A DNA stretch of 64,000 nucleotides from Cacajao melanocephalus (taxonomy: Eukaryota > Chordata > Mammalia > Primates > Pitheciidae), in contig CAUYLG010022115.1 in assembly GCA_963573385.1 (NCBI GenBank), forward strand, positions 1 through 64,000. The letters run 5' to 3'. Below the pieces are notes generated by a model, which saw only the letters and a program-made list of their open reading frames with translations, was not told the origin of the DNA and ran no database searches. Positions 1 through 13,617 of this stretch are shown piece after piece (within the stretch, counting starts at the first letter, position 1; every line of letters starts with the position of its first letter). The translations under genes were made by a program, and so were the position numbers.

Positions 1-207
1 GATATATATTATATAAGTATATATGATATATGATATATATTATATAAGTATATATGATATATAAGTATAAGTATATATTATATAAGTATATATATGATAT
101 ATATGCTACATATGATATATATGATATATATATGATATATATACATATGATATATATGATATATATAATATATATTTTTTATATGATATATATAGTGTGT
201 GTGTGTT
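1..207. repeat. AT-rich simple repeat (GATATATAT-type)
   Basis: Long run of variants of gatatata and tataagtata with almost no C, ending in a short gtgtgtgt run. A low-complexity microsatellite likely to vary in length. The 64-residue open frame across it (Tyr/Ile-rich) is a by-product of the repeat. Confidence 0.95.
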
Positions 208-2330
208 GTGCTTTGCAGAAAAGCTTCTTTTTTTGTAGGAAACAATAGCACCTAAAAACAAAGCTAAAAACATAGTAAAGTTTGAGGCAGATGTCCCCAG
301 AGAAAGACCATTAGCAAAGTCATGACTGAAAGTCTGGTTGAGACTTCTCTATGAAGCCATTTGTTTTAAGAATCACCCCTTGTGTATCAGAGAGATTGAA
401 TTATCTGAGTATAGAAATATAGTTGTAAATTCCAAAATGCTTCCGAAGTTCACATATATTATTTTTGGGCAGGTTTAAGGATTTAATGACTGCAGAATTT
501 AGTTAAAAAAATAATTTAGAAGTATTTGCTGATGAATTCTAACAGGATTCTGTATAACTTCTTATGTTGGTCTGATGTTCCTCTACAAAATTAGTACAAA
601 CGTGATATTTGTTACATTGTTTTACAAGGTGTAGTAAACACACAAATATTTAAAATGATAAGTTAGGTATTTTGATATTCATTTATGTATAGACTCAGTG
701 GGGTTTTTTTCCGTTTATAGCAATGATATAAAACATTTTACATCAAATTGATTTAAGTGAAAAGTAAATGTCTGTTTAGAAAGAATGGTAGTGCATGGTG
801 GTACACATGGGAGAAGCTGGGAAAATGCATGATTAACTGAAGTTTGGGCAACATTGGCTTACTGATAAACAATATAAATTATGCTGGTTTGTAGTAGGGT
901 AAATTTTATTATGCTGTTTAACAAAACCTCATAGCTGTTGATAATATATATGTTAAGATACTGGCTCTTTAAAAACCTTTTATTAAAGAAACTAAAAATT
1001 ATTTAGGTCCTTTGTACCTGGAAGTTAATTAAACAGAAAAAAGTCACTTTAACTGGGTGACTCCTGCCTCAGTTAAAAGTGTATGTTAAATGCTATATTA
1101 TTAATATGATGTCTAGGACTTCTTGGCAAAAGTAGGGCAATTTTATCAAAGTGCATGTGCCACTCACTAAACTGATGCGGTACACCAAACTAACTGCAAA
1201 TGCTTGTGTTAAGCTGTATTAGTCAGAAGTTTGGGAAATTTTTCTGGTTTGGGTTTATATATGTTAATACCTAGTGATAAAAGCAGACAGCATATTATTT
1301 CTTTCCCCTCAGGAGTAGAAAAAGAAAAATCAAGATATTTAGAAGATGCTTTGAAATTAATTTCATTCAGAAAATATTTTTATGATTCTACTGAGAGAAG
1401 GCAAAAATATTTTTAGAAATATTAGAATATCTGGTAACAAATTTTTGAGCATTAAATATAGATTTTATTTTTAGAACAAGTACACAGGAAGTTGCATATC
1501 TAATTTAATTTACATTTAAAAACAGATTTGTGTATGTAAAAAAGACAATGTGTTGATAGTAGAAAGATAAGGTACAAAGTTCCTCTTTCTCCTTCTGATC
1601 CTTCCCCAGCTCTTTTCCTTAAAGAGGACTATAAGCTGTTAACAGTTTGAAGTCACCTAAGTTTTAAAGTCAAATGGAATGAAATGGCATTTAGGAACCT
1701 GGAAGAGTGGAAACCTTTTTTTCCAGACCTATGCTACCAACTGAGTTTATATTTTCAGGCAGATGTGATGGAATTGCTGTGGGCTTTGGAGTCAGCCCAC
1801 TGTTCAAATTCTATTTTCATCCTAGAGCAACAATGCGAGTTTGGAAAGTTTCTTACCTTTTTAAATAAATGTCACTTTTCTTCTGAACTTTCATGTAGCC
1901 TAGTCTGTCTCTCTCCTCTCTCTTTCTATTTTTAATAAGGAGACATGTCTAAGAAGATCTGGCATAAGAATATATGACATATTTTATCATGGAAAAAATG
2001 GAATTTGGTATTTTAATGACCCAGCATGCATTCATGCAGTAATGCGCTCGCTCATCAGGAGAACATTTCCCCACTTTGCCCAAATACTACCTTCAGGTTG
2101 TGAAAGGTCAACCTGTAAAAGATGCCCCAGGAATCTTCCTGGAATTTAGATGGCCTCTGTTGGGTTTCACTTTGCACTTATTAATAATTGAGCACTGGGA
2201 TAAAAATAAAAACAAAGGGTGTCATCTTACAGTGTGAGAACATGGGCCATGTGTGCTGAATCATGCAGGTAAGATGAGGAGCAAAGCCCTGTGGGGTAGC
2301 CAGTCTAAAGAAGCATTTCATGTGGGCTGC

Positions 2331-2346
2331 TGCCGCCCTCTTATAG
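2331..2346 (-). promoter_or_regulatory. Possible CTCF-like motif, weak
   Basis: On the minus strand the sequence contains AGAGGGCGGCA, which fits the AGRKGGCRSYR half of the CTCF core; the first half (CCASY) matches poorly. About 13 of 16 positions fit. Weaker than the two sites at 37022 and 45339. Confidence 0.25.
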
Positions 2347-3194
2347 AATGACTGCCTCAAAATTAAAGCAAATTAACGTAATTGCTCCTGAGGAGAAAAA
2401 TGTATTTTTGCTTTTCAAAGGTTGTTGTCTAGGCTTTAATTATCTAATCCACACACAGAAGCTTTCTACAAGCAGCCTTCCCTTTTAGCAACCCGTCACC
2501 TTTCAAATACTGCAGCATCTTTAGGCTTAAGAAATTGCTGCATTATAACTTATTCTGTTGCATAACCTACCCCTTAGGGTACGGTAAAACCTGTTGTAAC
2601 GCTGGTTACTGAAAACGGTCTTTAGAGCTAGTGTTGGTTTAAATGGAGTTTTGTAATTATTTGAGCTGCAACTAGAGTCACGAGTCTCCATTTCTAGAAT
2701 CTGTGCCTCTTGTCTAGCAGCACTTTTAGTTATTTCCTTTCCATTACTTTTTGTTTCATGTTCAGCAAGTGTTGGTTGGTGTTCCCTTTATCAGACCTTC
2801 ATGTTTACTTGCCAAACGAATATGGGGTTTTGTTACTAAGGTTAGAAGTATTTTTAATCTATTTATTTTTCTTTCTTTAGAAAACTCAGATTGGACTCCT
2901 TTTCTAGTCCTGAAATATTAATAAGTAAACAGGTAATATATTCCTAGTGAAATAGCTTAAAGCTCAAAGAAGCTTTGTAAGTAGAGGAAAACCCTGCTGT
3001 TAGGAACTGAGACTCTGCCATTCTTGTCATTGAACTGCATAGGGTTTTGATGATGGGACATGTTAAGGAAATAATGCCACTAATTTTAGTAGAGAAGATT
3101 GTAGGAATTAAGCTCATTTCTAACTATAGAGGAAAAGGACCAATGCCATCGTCTCGGAATTGAAAAATTAAATTGCTCTTGGAATAAAACCGAA

Positions 3195-3640
3195 CCCTCC
3201 CAGTGCTTTGTATCGCTCTTCACATTCCGGCCACTGCCTGGCTTTCTCTTACACCCTCTCCCCTTCTCTCAGTCCTGGCTACACTGATCTCCTTTTCCTC
3301 CAACTCACCGAGCTCTTTCCCACCTCAGGGACCTTGTCTTTGTCATTCTCATGCCAGGAAAGGCCTTCCTCGTTTCCTTTAGCTCGTCCTGTGGCTCTTC
3401 CCCTCCAGATCTCACCCTGAACATCACCCAGAGACCCCTCCCTGACTATCTTGACTCAGGTATCCCCTTTCCAGGCCCCTGTTTATTTCCTTTTCAGCAC
3501 TTACCTTAGACTGTATTTATTTTTGTTGATTATTGTCTTTGCCCCCAGAAGTGTAAGTTCTGTTAAGGGAGGTGCTGGTAACTGATACAGTGCCTGGCAT
3601 ATACTATATACTCAGTATCTATGTAGATTACATGGAAGTT
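3195..3640 (+). repeat. L2 LINE remnant, 3' part
   Basis: Degenerate but ordered match to the L2 3' region: a C/T-rich stretch that still reads as a Ser/Pro/Leu-rich protein, then ctccctgacta, the ttatttattttt block, gcccccagaagtgtaagttc, and the end motif cagtgcctggcatatacta. Old element, heavily mutated, in gene-sense orientation. Confidence 0.7.
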
Positions 3641-4282
3641 GTTCACTGGTTTTAAGGGCTTCTTTTTTGTTTGTGTCTTTGTTTAAGATTAGTTTATCTT
3701 GTTGGACCAGGGGATTTAAGTAGCTTTAGTATCAAAATCCAAGATAATATGTTTTCCAATACTCTTACCTATACACATTTCCACCCATTTTATTGTGATT
3801 TTATTGAGCATTTGGAGAGCAACACTGGCTTTCCTCAGAGTAGGCAGAAAACTCAGTAGATAACCCGTGGGTAGTGGGCTCACTGAGAGTTCTTTCAACA
3901 TTTACCAGGCACTGAAATAACTCACGGCAGATCTTCGATGAAGGTCAAGGAGATGTGCACTGGTCTTTGGTGAGCACACGGTATATTATGAGGGTACAAC
4001 TGTCCCTGCCATTGTGTCAGTTCAGCGTGGCTTTGTAAAGAGCCCAGGTTGGCCTCTTCATGGATCTGCCCTTTGTCTCTGAGCTTACCCACGGAGAAGA
4101 CGAAGGCTGCTGCTCAGCTTCATGCTGAAGAGGAAATGTTGGCATTTTGTTGCTTTGTGAATATCAGCACTATCACCGTAACAGTTGTCACTCTAAGTGG
4201 AGGAGGTGACATGCAAATTTGGTGAGTAATTAGTTTTGTGTCATTCTTTGGTGTTCTAAATGTTGCTATTTATCTGTCTTAG

Positions 4283-4375
<93 letters not shown>

Positions 4376-4922
4376 TGAGACTTGGGTTAGACTCTTGCTA
4401 CAGAGCTGGATACTTGACAGTTGGGTTATAGTGTTTTTTAATTATCTTAAGATGATAACCATGATGTTATATGGAATGAAATGAGATGGCAGTTTTTATT
4501 ATTTCATTTTGTAGAGTTTTCTCCCCCTACCTAGCAAGAATAAAATAGCTTTCTTCTTATAGGAATTAATTTTTTTCCTTGAATCCTTTCTACATCTTTA
4601 CAGTTTATGTGATGCACAAAGAGTGTCCGATTTATAAGCTAATAACCATGTCAAAGTTTGTTGGATTTCATTAATCTATGTCATTGATTCATCCATTGAT
4701 TCTTTCATTTCGTGAGCTCTGGCCACATGTCAGAGGCTGGGGATATAGAATAAGACCCTCTAAGATTCTTCAGGAGCACATGTTTAGTGGGGACCCTAAA
4801 TCACCGGTTTGGCACACAAATCTGACTGACATCCTCAGGAAGCCTTTCTCTCATTACTGTGTTTTCTAAGTATCATCAAAAGAGTGTCTTCAACAAATTT
4901 GGGATGAACTTGAGCTCATTTA

Positions 4923-5223
<301 letters not shown>

Positions 5224-5904
5224 AAAAAGTAGAAGGGACCATACATCAAAACCCTCATAACACCTCTGCTAGAATTGTGAATGATTCTAATATTTTTGCC
5301 TTTTTTGCTTATGTGTCCAAATCTGCAAGCATGTGTATTGCTTATTATTGTTATATTACCATCATTAGCCAACACAATGAGAGAAGGGAATGGGAGTGAC
5401 TGGGGAGACTCTGCTTGTCTGTCTTCCTCTTTCTGCTGTAAACTCTCAGAGGGCAGGCCCCAGCACCTTACACTTTAAAGCATTTTTAGTATATATTTGA
5501 ATGATACAAATTCAATGTTTGAACACGTTAATACATTAAGACTAAATCCCTTAAGAGTCAAGGGATTCTCTTTCTGCTTCTGAGATCACAGGAGGCAGCT
5601 GTTAGGGTGAGACATGGAGAGGGGAAAAGCAACACCGGTTGTGCTTAATGAACGTGAAGTCAGTGATTAAGGCATTGGGCTTGGGACCCTGAGAGGAAAA
5701 TATCCTGAAGCAACCTGCAGTCTGAGCTAATCAGCCAGGGAAGGGCAGATAAAAAGGGACAGGTAATGTAGATGAGAGTTTTAATGGTGAAGACAAAGCT
5801 TATTTTTCCTTCCACTTCTAATGGCTCTGATCCATTGAAAGTCCTTTGTAAAATATAATCCTATTTTTTCAGAAAGGGGTAATAATGCTAATAATTCTAA
5901 GTTC

Positions 5905-6125
5905 TAAGCAAAGTGGTTAGGAGTATATACTTTGGAGGCAGAGACACTTCAAGGAGTTTGAAGTCTCATTCTGCTTCTTGCTGTCTATAGTAAATAAGTA
6001 TAAGTAACTTGGGGAAATTACTTAGCCTCTCTTGGCCTCAGTTTCCGTATCTGTAAAATGGCTTCAGGTCTAAACTAAGGATCAAATGAAGTAATACATT
6101 TATCCCTCTGTCTAGTGCAATATCT
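5905..6125 (+). repeat. MIR SINE
   Basis: Recognisable MIR order: aagtggttaggagtatatac, then ctctcttggcctcagtttcc and gtatctgtaaaatgg in the core. Ends near the T-rich tail of the next Alu. Confidence 0.8.
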
Positions 6126-6179
6126 GCTTTTTGTTTTTCTGTTGTTAGCATTATACTATTATTACTATTAATAATATAA

Positions 6180-6482
<303 letters not shown>

Positions 6483-6605
6483 GAGAACTAGAATTTTTAA
6501 ATAATTAATAATACCAGAATAGAAGAAAAGATAGTAAGATAATTATTACTACTTAACATAGAATTGATTTCAATTCTATGTAAATACTACATTTATAGCC
6601 TATTT

Positions 6606-7190
6606 TTCTTTTTTATCTTATTATATATATATTATTGCACTTTAGGTTCTGGGGTACATGTGCAGATCATGCAGGATTGTTGCATAGGTACATACATGGC
6701 AATGTGGTTTGCTGCCTCCATCCCCCCGTCACCTATATGTGGCATTTCTCCCCATGTTATCCCTCCCCAACCTCCCTATCCCCTGCTGTCCCTCCCCTAG
6801 TCCCCCCCTACAGACCCCATTGTGTGATGCTCCCCTCCCTGTGTCCATGTGTTCTCATTGTTCAACACCCACCTGTAAGTGAGAACATGCGGTGTTTGAT
6901 TTTCTGTTCTTGTGTCAGTTTGCTGAGAATGATGGTTTCCAGATTCATCCATGTCCCTACAAAGGACACGAACTCATCATTTTTTATGGCTTCATAGTAT
7001 TCCATGGTGTATATGTGCCACATTTTCCTTGTCCAGTCTGTCATTGACGGACATCTGGGTTGGTTCCAGGTCTTTGCTATTGTAAACAGTGCTGCAGTGA
7101 ACATACGTGTGCATGTGTCTTTACAGTAGAACGATTTATAATCCTTTGGATATATACCCAGTAATGGGATTGCTGGGTCAAATGGAATAT
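6606..7190 (-). mobile_element. 5'-truncated L1 LINE, 3' end
   Basis: About 580 bp of an L1 3' end in antisense orientation: T-rich tail, the polypurine-tract region read as C/T-rich (6720-6830), then the C-terminus of L1 ORF2. On the minus strand the frame 6862-7212 still reads PFDPAIPLLGIYPKDYKSF and WHIYTMEYYEAIKNDEF, the conserved end of ORF2p. No reverse transcriptase or endonuclease domain remains, so it is dead. Primate-age L1 by its similarity to the young consensus. Confidence 0.92.
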
Positions 7191-9767
7191 TTTTCAAATA
7201 GTTTTTACTCAAACACTTTTATGTAAATATTTGAAAATATAAATACATTAATATAGTTCAGAAATTTACAAAATCTACAGAAAGGTTTAAGTGAAAGTTC
7301 TTCCTCCCATCCTTGATCCTCATCTGTCTATCCTTTCCAGGTAACTTCTGGTATTAGTTGGTTTGATATCCATCTAGAATTTCTTTATGTACATATAAGT
7401 AAATAAAGATATGCATCCATTTCCTACTAAAAGTATGCCCTTGAATGTAACTCTAAGTTCTATCTTTTTAATAACTTAGGATACAAAGAGTTATATTTAC
7501 ATGAAGCTGCATTTCTGAATATAGACTTTTCATAAACCATACATTTGAGGTCAATAATGCCATAAAGTAGTGCATTTATAATTGTGTGAAGAATTTAGTT
7601 GAAAGAATACTACTAGTTTTCTGGAAACTTAATTATTTTACTATGCTAAGATAAGATGTGAGTTGTTTCTAGTCTACAGCTCAGGTGAACTGAGACTAAT
7701 GGAATCCTATCAAGAATCATCCTCATACTAAATTCTGGACAGCCGTCATTGCATTGGCCTCCATTATAATCTGGGTTCTATTATCCACCAGGTTTCTTAA
7801 ATAAAATCCCATTTCTTATTAAATTACACTTTTATCTTCATTGTCTAGATTTTTCCAACTGCTGATATATTAATACTTTTAATTAAAAATGAGAAGCCTT
7901 AAAGAAATTTCCATTTGAATGTAATTGTTTTATTTAAAATTTAAAAAAAACGAAGATGGATTTTGAAGGCTTGTTGAAGTGTGGTTGGTATGTTCATGTA
8001 CACTCTTCACTGAAATTCCTATGTTCTCTTTTGTGCTATATATTTTAGTTTCTTTCCAATAAAAAGAGTTTTATGGCCACTGTGAATTTAAATCATGCCA
8101 GTTTTCAAAATTTTTTTACTTTGCTGGTCATTTCCGTAAAGCCTTCCTCATTTTTCTGGAGAGACTTGGCAGGTTCTTTGCCTGTAATTCCCTATTACAT
8201 TTTATGTATTACAAGGCTACATACAACATTAAAGCAAACACCTTGTGTTATTATTATTTGTTTGCATGGCTGACTCCTCTTGAGGGCTGTGGTTGCTTCT
8301 TTTCCTGTTTTGTCCCGAGGGAGCAAGTATATTAAATGTATTTGTTGCTTTTTCTGTCCTGTGGATCTAACGATATTTAGGACAACTTGGTACCTGCTGC
8401 AGAAGAGCTCAGTGTATAGTCTGTATACATGTGTAGGTGTGTATAACAATTACAGTGCTTTGTTAGAGTCAGGAGAGAGGTGTTATGGGAATACTGAGGA
8501 AGGAGGCTTAACTCTGAAATGGGTGGGTGAGAGAAGATGTCAGGTGTAGGCCCCATGGAATGCCTTTCATGTTAGGATGAAAACTGGACAACAGCAATCC
8601 AGGTACTGATTTTAGGTGCTATATTTATTTATTTGTATGGCATAGATTGTTTTGTATAATGTTACGTTAGGTAAGTTATATAATATGAAGTTAACAGTAT
8701 GGGTACATTATTATAACCAAGAGGATAGTCTGATTGTATTCCTACTTAGATTCTATTTACCTAGTTAAAATTAACAAAAAATGAGAATTGGGTGGCTTTG
8801 CTGCCTATTGTTGATTAAATTAAGTCTAGTCGACTTTAGAGATAGTTGAATTTCTGGCTTATGTGACAGCAGTGAGTGTTGTGATATCACTTGTGAGTCA
8901 GTCTTAGGGTGTTCCATTGAATTGTAGTTGTGTCAAAAACCATACTTCTCACTTTTACTGAGAATAGCCAATGTGTTGATTAAGAGTGACTTTAGCTGAA
9001 AATCAAGGAAAAGGGGTGTTTTCCATCTTCTTTAATTCTTTGAGTCATCCATCTTCAGTGCTGGCTTGGCAGTTGGTCTTTAGGGGAACAAGAGGCCTTT
9101 CAGTTCTGGGGTCAGAATCAGAGTTTGAATTGACAAACCGGGTATGAATCTTTTTAGGTTCTCTTCTTTTCAGTGTACTACTAAATTATAGTGTGTACTA
9201 CTGAGCAAACAAATCATATTAATCTCAGCTCATCTAAAGTCCCAGGAGATCACTGACCCTTAGTGGAATGTCCAGATTGTTTTCATGGCCGTCAGTGGCA
9301 GTGATCTTCAAATCTACATTCTTGGGTGCTCACAAAACAGTATTTGTGAACATTTAAAGTCCCACAAAACATCAAAAATATAGCCAATCTAAATTGTACA
9401 ACTCCATTTAAGATGCCTCTTGAGCTTTTAAATTCATTTTATACTTATTTGTTTGTTTATTGGTCCATATATATCAAGTTGGTAAATTTTTAAGTATTGG
9501 TGATGATTCCTTAATTTGCTAAAAGCCAGTTTTTAAAATGACATATAAAATTAAACAGGGAATAAAATTATGCTGACAATAAATAACATCCAGGGACCTA
9601 GTTTTGAAGACATATGCAGAGAGCATGGCATGAAAAATAATGACAGTCTGTAGATAAGTTTAGGTATAGTATTGTGCTGACATTAATGAAATGAAGCTGG
9701 TTGGACATTGGATGTCCTGTCCCTTTAGTTTTTTCTGAAAGCTTGGAGAAGAGGCTAGAATTTACAG

Positions 9768-9960
9768 GTGTTTCTCAAAGTTATGTTAATCCTCAAACTT
9801 ATCTGTACACCTGGGAAGCTTTAAAATGCTATTGATCCCTAGGTTCTGTGCCCAGAAATTTTGCTGTAATTGGTCAAGGGTGAAGTCAGAGTATTGGGAT
9901 TTTGAAAAACTATGTACATGATTCCAATTGCGGTCAAGGTTGAGAACTTCTGCTCTGTAA
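9768..9960 (+). mobile_element. MER5-type hAT (Charlie) DNA transposon remnant
   Basis: Pattern of MER5A-like non-autonomous elements: gtttctcaaagt at one end, acacctgggaagcttt inside, and aaggttgagaacttctgctc at the other end. Diverged; a 22-base A run follows at 9974-9995. Confidence 0.65.
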
Positions 9961-9973
9961 GATGTAACATGGC

Positions 9974-9995
9974 AAAAAAAAAAAAAAAAAAAAAA
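9974..9995. repeat. Poly-A run (22)
   Basis: Uninterrupted run of 22 A residues just after the MER5-like element. It has no Alu or L1 body next to it. Confidence 0.9.
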
Positions 9996-10121
9996 CAACA
10001 TAATCAATTAAATTTAAAACTCTCCATCTTGGAGATTTACAAAGCACATTTCCATTTTAAAGATTTTGAATGTTTCTGAGTAATGAAGTAACCTGTTTAG
10101 CTCTGCATAACCCAGAATTTT

Positions 10122-10239
10122 CCTTTTTGTTTTTGTTTTTTTTGAGATAGAGGTTTCACTCTGTTGCCCAGGGTGGGCTTGAACTCTTGGGCTCAAATCC
10201 TGTGTAGTTGTGATTACGGTCATGCACCACCGTGCCTGG
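10122..10239 (-). mobile_element. Alu-derived monomer, - strand
   Basis: About 118 bp: T-rich tail, gagatagaggtttcactctg, then straight to cttgaactcttgggctc and caccaccgtgcctggc. Perfect 11-bp target-site duplication cccagaatttt at 10111-10121 and 10240-10250 shows it inserted as this short unit, or that one deletion occurred wholly inside it. Confidence 0.88.
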
Positions 10240-11193
10240 CCCAGAATTTTACAAAGTACTGTTTTTCCTCCTTCTGCCCCATAGTTTCCATTAGTATCCA
10301 GCAGAACTCCTGTTCTGAAACACTCTGAGGCATATTTCCTGATCCACACCTGTATGGAAAAAAAAAAAAAATCTCTTGGGATTAGAACAATATGCTAGCT
10401 TCTGTGGAACATTTTTTGTGCTGTTTCCTGAGAGTCTTGGAAATAGATGGCTTATCAAATAATGGTATTTTATCTAATGTGAACAGGAACATCCAAGTTT
10501 TCTCGCAGTTGTGAGGCCAATCTTCTCTACCAGAGAATCCACACACCTCTCACTGGCAATCCTTTAATGACATCTATCATTAAAATAGATGCATAATGTT
10601 TGTATTGAGGGAGATGTTTGTTGTGATTTGGGGGATGACCCTTAGTGATATCCCAGTTGCTGAGCTCTGTGGCTGAGTCTTAATGGGAAATCTCAAAAGT
10701 AATTATTTTAGATCTTCTGGGCATGCCAGAACTTGCAGGTCTTTAAACAAAGGCTCAAAAGGGTCAGCCACTTAGGACTTGGCATCAGGCTGCCTTCTTT
10801 TTCATAAAGTAAACATGTGCTGCTAGATGTTATATGTCATCATAAAATATATTTCTTTACATAAAACGTTGAACCAGATTTTTTATTAGCTTAAATATGA
10901 TATTGTGATTTTTGTCAAAGTTTGTTTAGCAGTTAACTGTACTTCAAAGGGAAAGTTCTCTTTACTGTGTTTTCCTCTTGAGTATCAAAATATGGAACAA
11001 TATTTTATCCTCTTTTAAGATGTTCCTTTCATTCTCAACTTTTCCTCACTGTTTTTCAGTCTTGATCTTTGGGGTCAATTCTGCACCATGGATTTTTGAT
11101 AAACTTTTGCTTTTGGTGCTTGGTTTGATGGAAGGTAATTTGCATTAGTTTTGACTAGTAGGGATGTGTCAATTTCCTGAGTGTTGAAAATAG

Positions 11194-11522
<329 letters not shown>

Positions 11523-12026
11523 TGTTGAATCCATTCTTATCAGCTGGGTCATATTTTGAATAAGTTCAACCACAATGAAAAAAGACTCTGTCAGAGTTTC
11601 CTTGCTAAAGTGCTAAATAAGCTCCAATATACAGGATCTGAGAAGAGAAACAACTGTAAATGTCTCTGTGACCCATTAAGTAATGACATGGAAGTGACTT
11701 GTATCTATTCTATTTTTTATCTACCGGAACAAGAAGGCACTTCGGTGATTTGTGTTGTGACAATTTGCTCAGACTACTTTTTTTCCGTTATTCCTACCAG
11801 ATTAGTTTTACCAAACTTAAGTGGAGTTAGTGCCAAAGTTTTGTACTTTTTATGGTATATTTCCAATAGCCTTAGTTGATAAGGATGGTTTTGAATAAGA
11901 TTGGAGTCATTTACCTTAATGAACATAGTAATAGTTATTACTTTGATGAATGTTTATTATGAAAAGCTCTTAAACACCTGAGTTAAAACCAATTTCCCAT
12001 TATTTTTTATTTTTAAAGAAAAATTA

Positions 12027-12312
12027 TTGGCTGAATGTGGTGGCTTACTCCTGTAATCCCAGGTCTTTGGCAGGCCGAGGCAAGAAGATCACTTGAACCC
12101 ATGAGTTAGAGACCAGCCTGGGTAACACAGTAAGACTGGTCTCTACAATAATATAAAATAAAAATTAGGTGTAGTGTTGCCCGTCTGTAGTCCTAGCTGT
12201 TTGGGAGGTTTAGGTGGGAGGATTGCTTGGGCTTAGCAGTTTGAGGCTGCCATGAGGTATGACCATGCCACTGTGACAGAATAAGTCCTTGTCTCTGCAG
12301 TTAGAAAAAGAA
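12027..12312 (+). mobile_element. Old Alu SINE, + strand
   Basis: Diverged Alu starting ggctgaatgtggtggcttac and ending in a mixed A-rich tail. Short flanking duplication agaaaaatta at 12017-12026 and 12313-12322. High divergence suggests an early (J-type) copy. Confidence 0.9.
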
Positions 12313-12960
12313 TAGAAAAATTAGTGGTTAAATGGGTGTCAGTCAGATGTTGATAAAATACCCAGAATACAGGCCTTGGTCTATTTTTCTGGTGTGATTG
12401 CTATTTCTAGACAGATTTTATTCTGCTGATTTCATGTGGCCTTTTAAGCCACGACTTAGAATTGAATTTTCACTTATCTCTGTTTCTTTCGATGAGCAAA
12501 ATGATTCATGTACAGCCTTATGTTAAATCTGAAAAGCTGAGATTCTGTGTTCTGTTTTTTTGTTAGGTACAGGTCGTGTTCAGCTTTGGGTCCTGCCTCC
12601 TGAGGCATGCGATTTTGCTCTTTCATGAATGGGAGATGGTTTTGTCCTCCCTACTAATTTTCAATACAGTTTTGTCTTGTAGGTCTCAATGATATAAGCT
12701 CTTTCTTTTACTGTAGCTGGTACATGTATGTCATAGATTTGTTCAGAGGCAGGAAACTAGGATGTACTTTGGACAGTTGTGTAAAGTATTTTGGGCATTG
12801 TCTGGTTCTGAAGTATACATAAAACATAGTCTTCAGCTGAAATGTCCAGTATGGTAGCTAGTACTACATGTGTTATTGAGTACTTGAAATCAGTTTAGTC
12901 CAAACTGAGATAGATTGTAAATTTAAAATATATATTGGATTTCAAAGATTTAGTATAAAA

Positions 12961-13058
12961 GGCGGGGTGTGGTTACTCACAGCTGTAATCCCAGGCCAAG
13001 GCCAGGAGTTTGAGATCAGCCTGGACAACGTAGTGAGACCCTGTCTCTCAAATAAAAG
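12961..13058 (+). mobile_element. Short Alu-derived element, + strand
   Basis: About 98 bp: ggcggggtgtggttactcac, cagctgtaatcccagg, then gagtttgagatcagcctgg and a short tail. Flanked by gatttagtataaaa / gatttaatataaaa (14 bp, one mismatch) at 12947-12960 and 13059-13072, a retrotransposition signature. Confidence 0.88.
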
Positions 13059-13337
13059 GATTTAATATAAAAGAAAAATGTAAGATATCTTATTTATAAT
13101 TATGTTGATTAATGCTAAAATGAGAATATTCTAGATATATTAGATGAGCAAAATACACTATTAAAATTTACTTTTATCTTGTTACTTTATTTTGATATGG
13201 TTATAAAAAAATTAAGATTATACATGTGGCTCTCTTTTGTGGCTGACATTATATTTCCTTTGGACAGTGATGATCTAGAGTGTTTTTGCTGTTGTACATA
13301 GCTCATAATTAAAGGTTGTTTTATATACTTTCTGCCT

Positions 13338-13617
13338 TATTTATTTGTTCTTAGAAACAGGGTCTCACTCTGTTGCCCAGACTGGAGTGCAGTGGCCAGA
13401 TCATAGCTCACTGCAGCCTTGAACTCCTGAACTCAAACAGTTCTCCCACTCAGCCTTCTGAGTAGCTTTGCACCACTCCTATATAATTAATTTTTTTTTT
13501 TTTGTAGAGAGGGAGTCTTCCTGTATTGTCCAGGCTAGTCTCAAACTACTGGGCTCAAGCCATCCTCCTGCCTTGGCCTCCCAAAGGGATTGCAGGTGTG
13601 AACCATCATGCCTGGCC
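13338..13617 (-). mobile_element. Old Alu SINE, - strand
   Basis: Antisense Alu with gaaacagggtctcactctg, cagccttgaactcctg and caggctagtctcaaactact; small internal deletions. The catagctcactgcagccttg motif is typical of older Alus. Confidence 0.9.

Larger units (their letters stand above)
1..4282 (+). other. CDC14A: Intron (5' part outside window)
   Basis: 3' part of the intron before the first exon in the window, ending in the acceptor tatctgtcttag. It holds the AT-rich repeat at 1-207 and an L2 remnant at about 3195-3640. The remainder, especially 210-3190, shows no repeat I recognise and no credible coding exon; the short open frames there have no splice context or recognisable protein. 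Confidence 0.85.

Noticed and set aside
2860..2940. Possible exon after tttctttctttag at about 2880
   Set aside because: The acceptor looks good but the following sequence reaches stops and does not give the protein expected before VIYLKK.
6862..7212. 116-residue minus-strand open frame as a gene
   Set aside because: It is the C-terminal remnant of L1 ORF2 in a truncated element.
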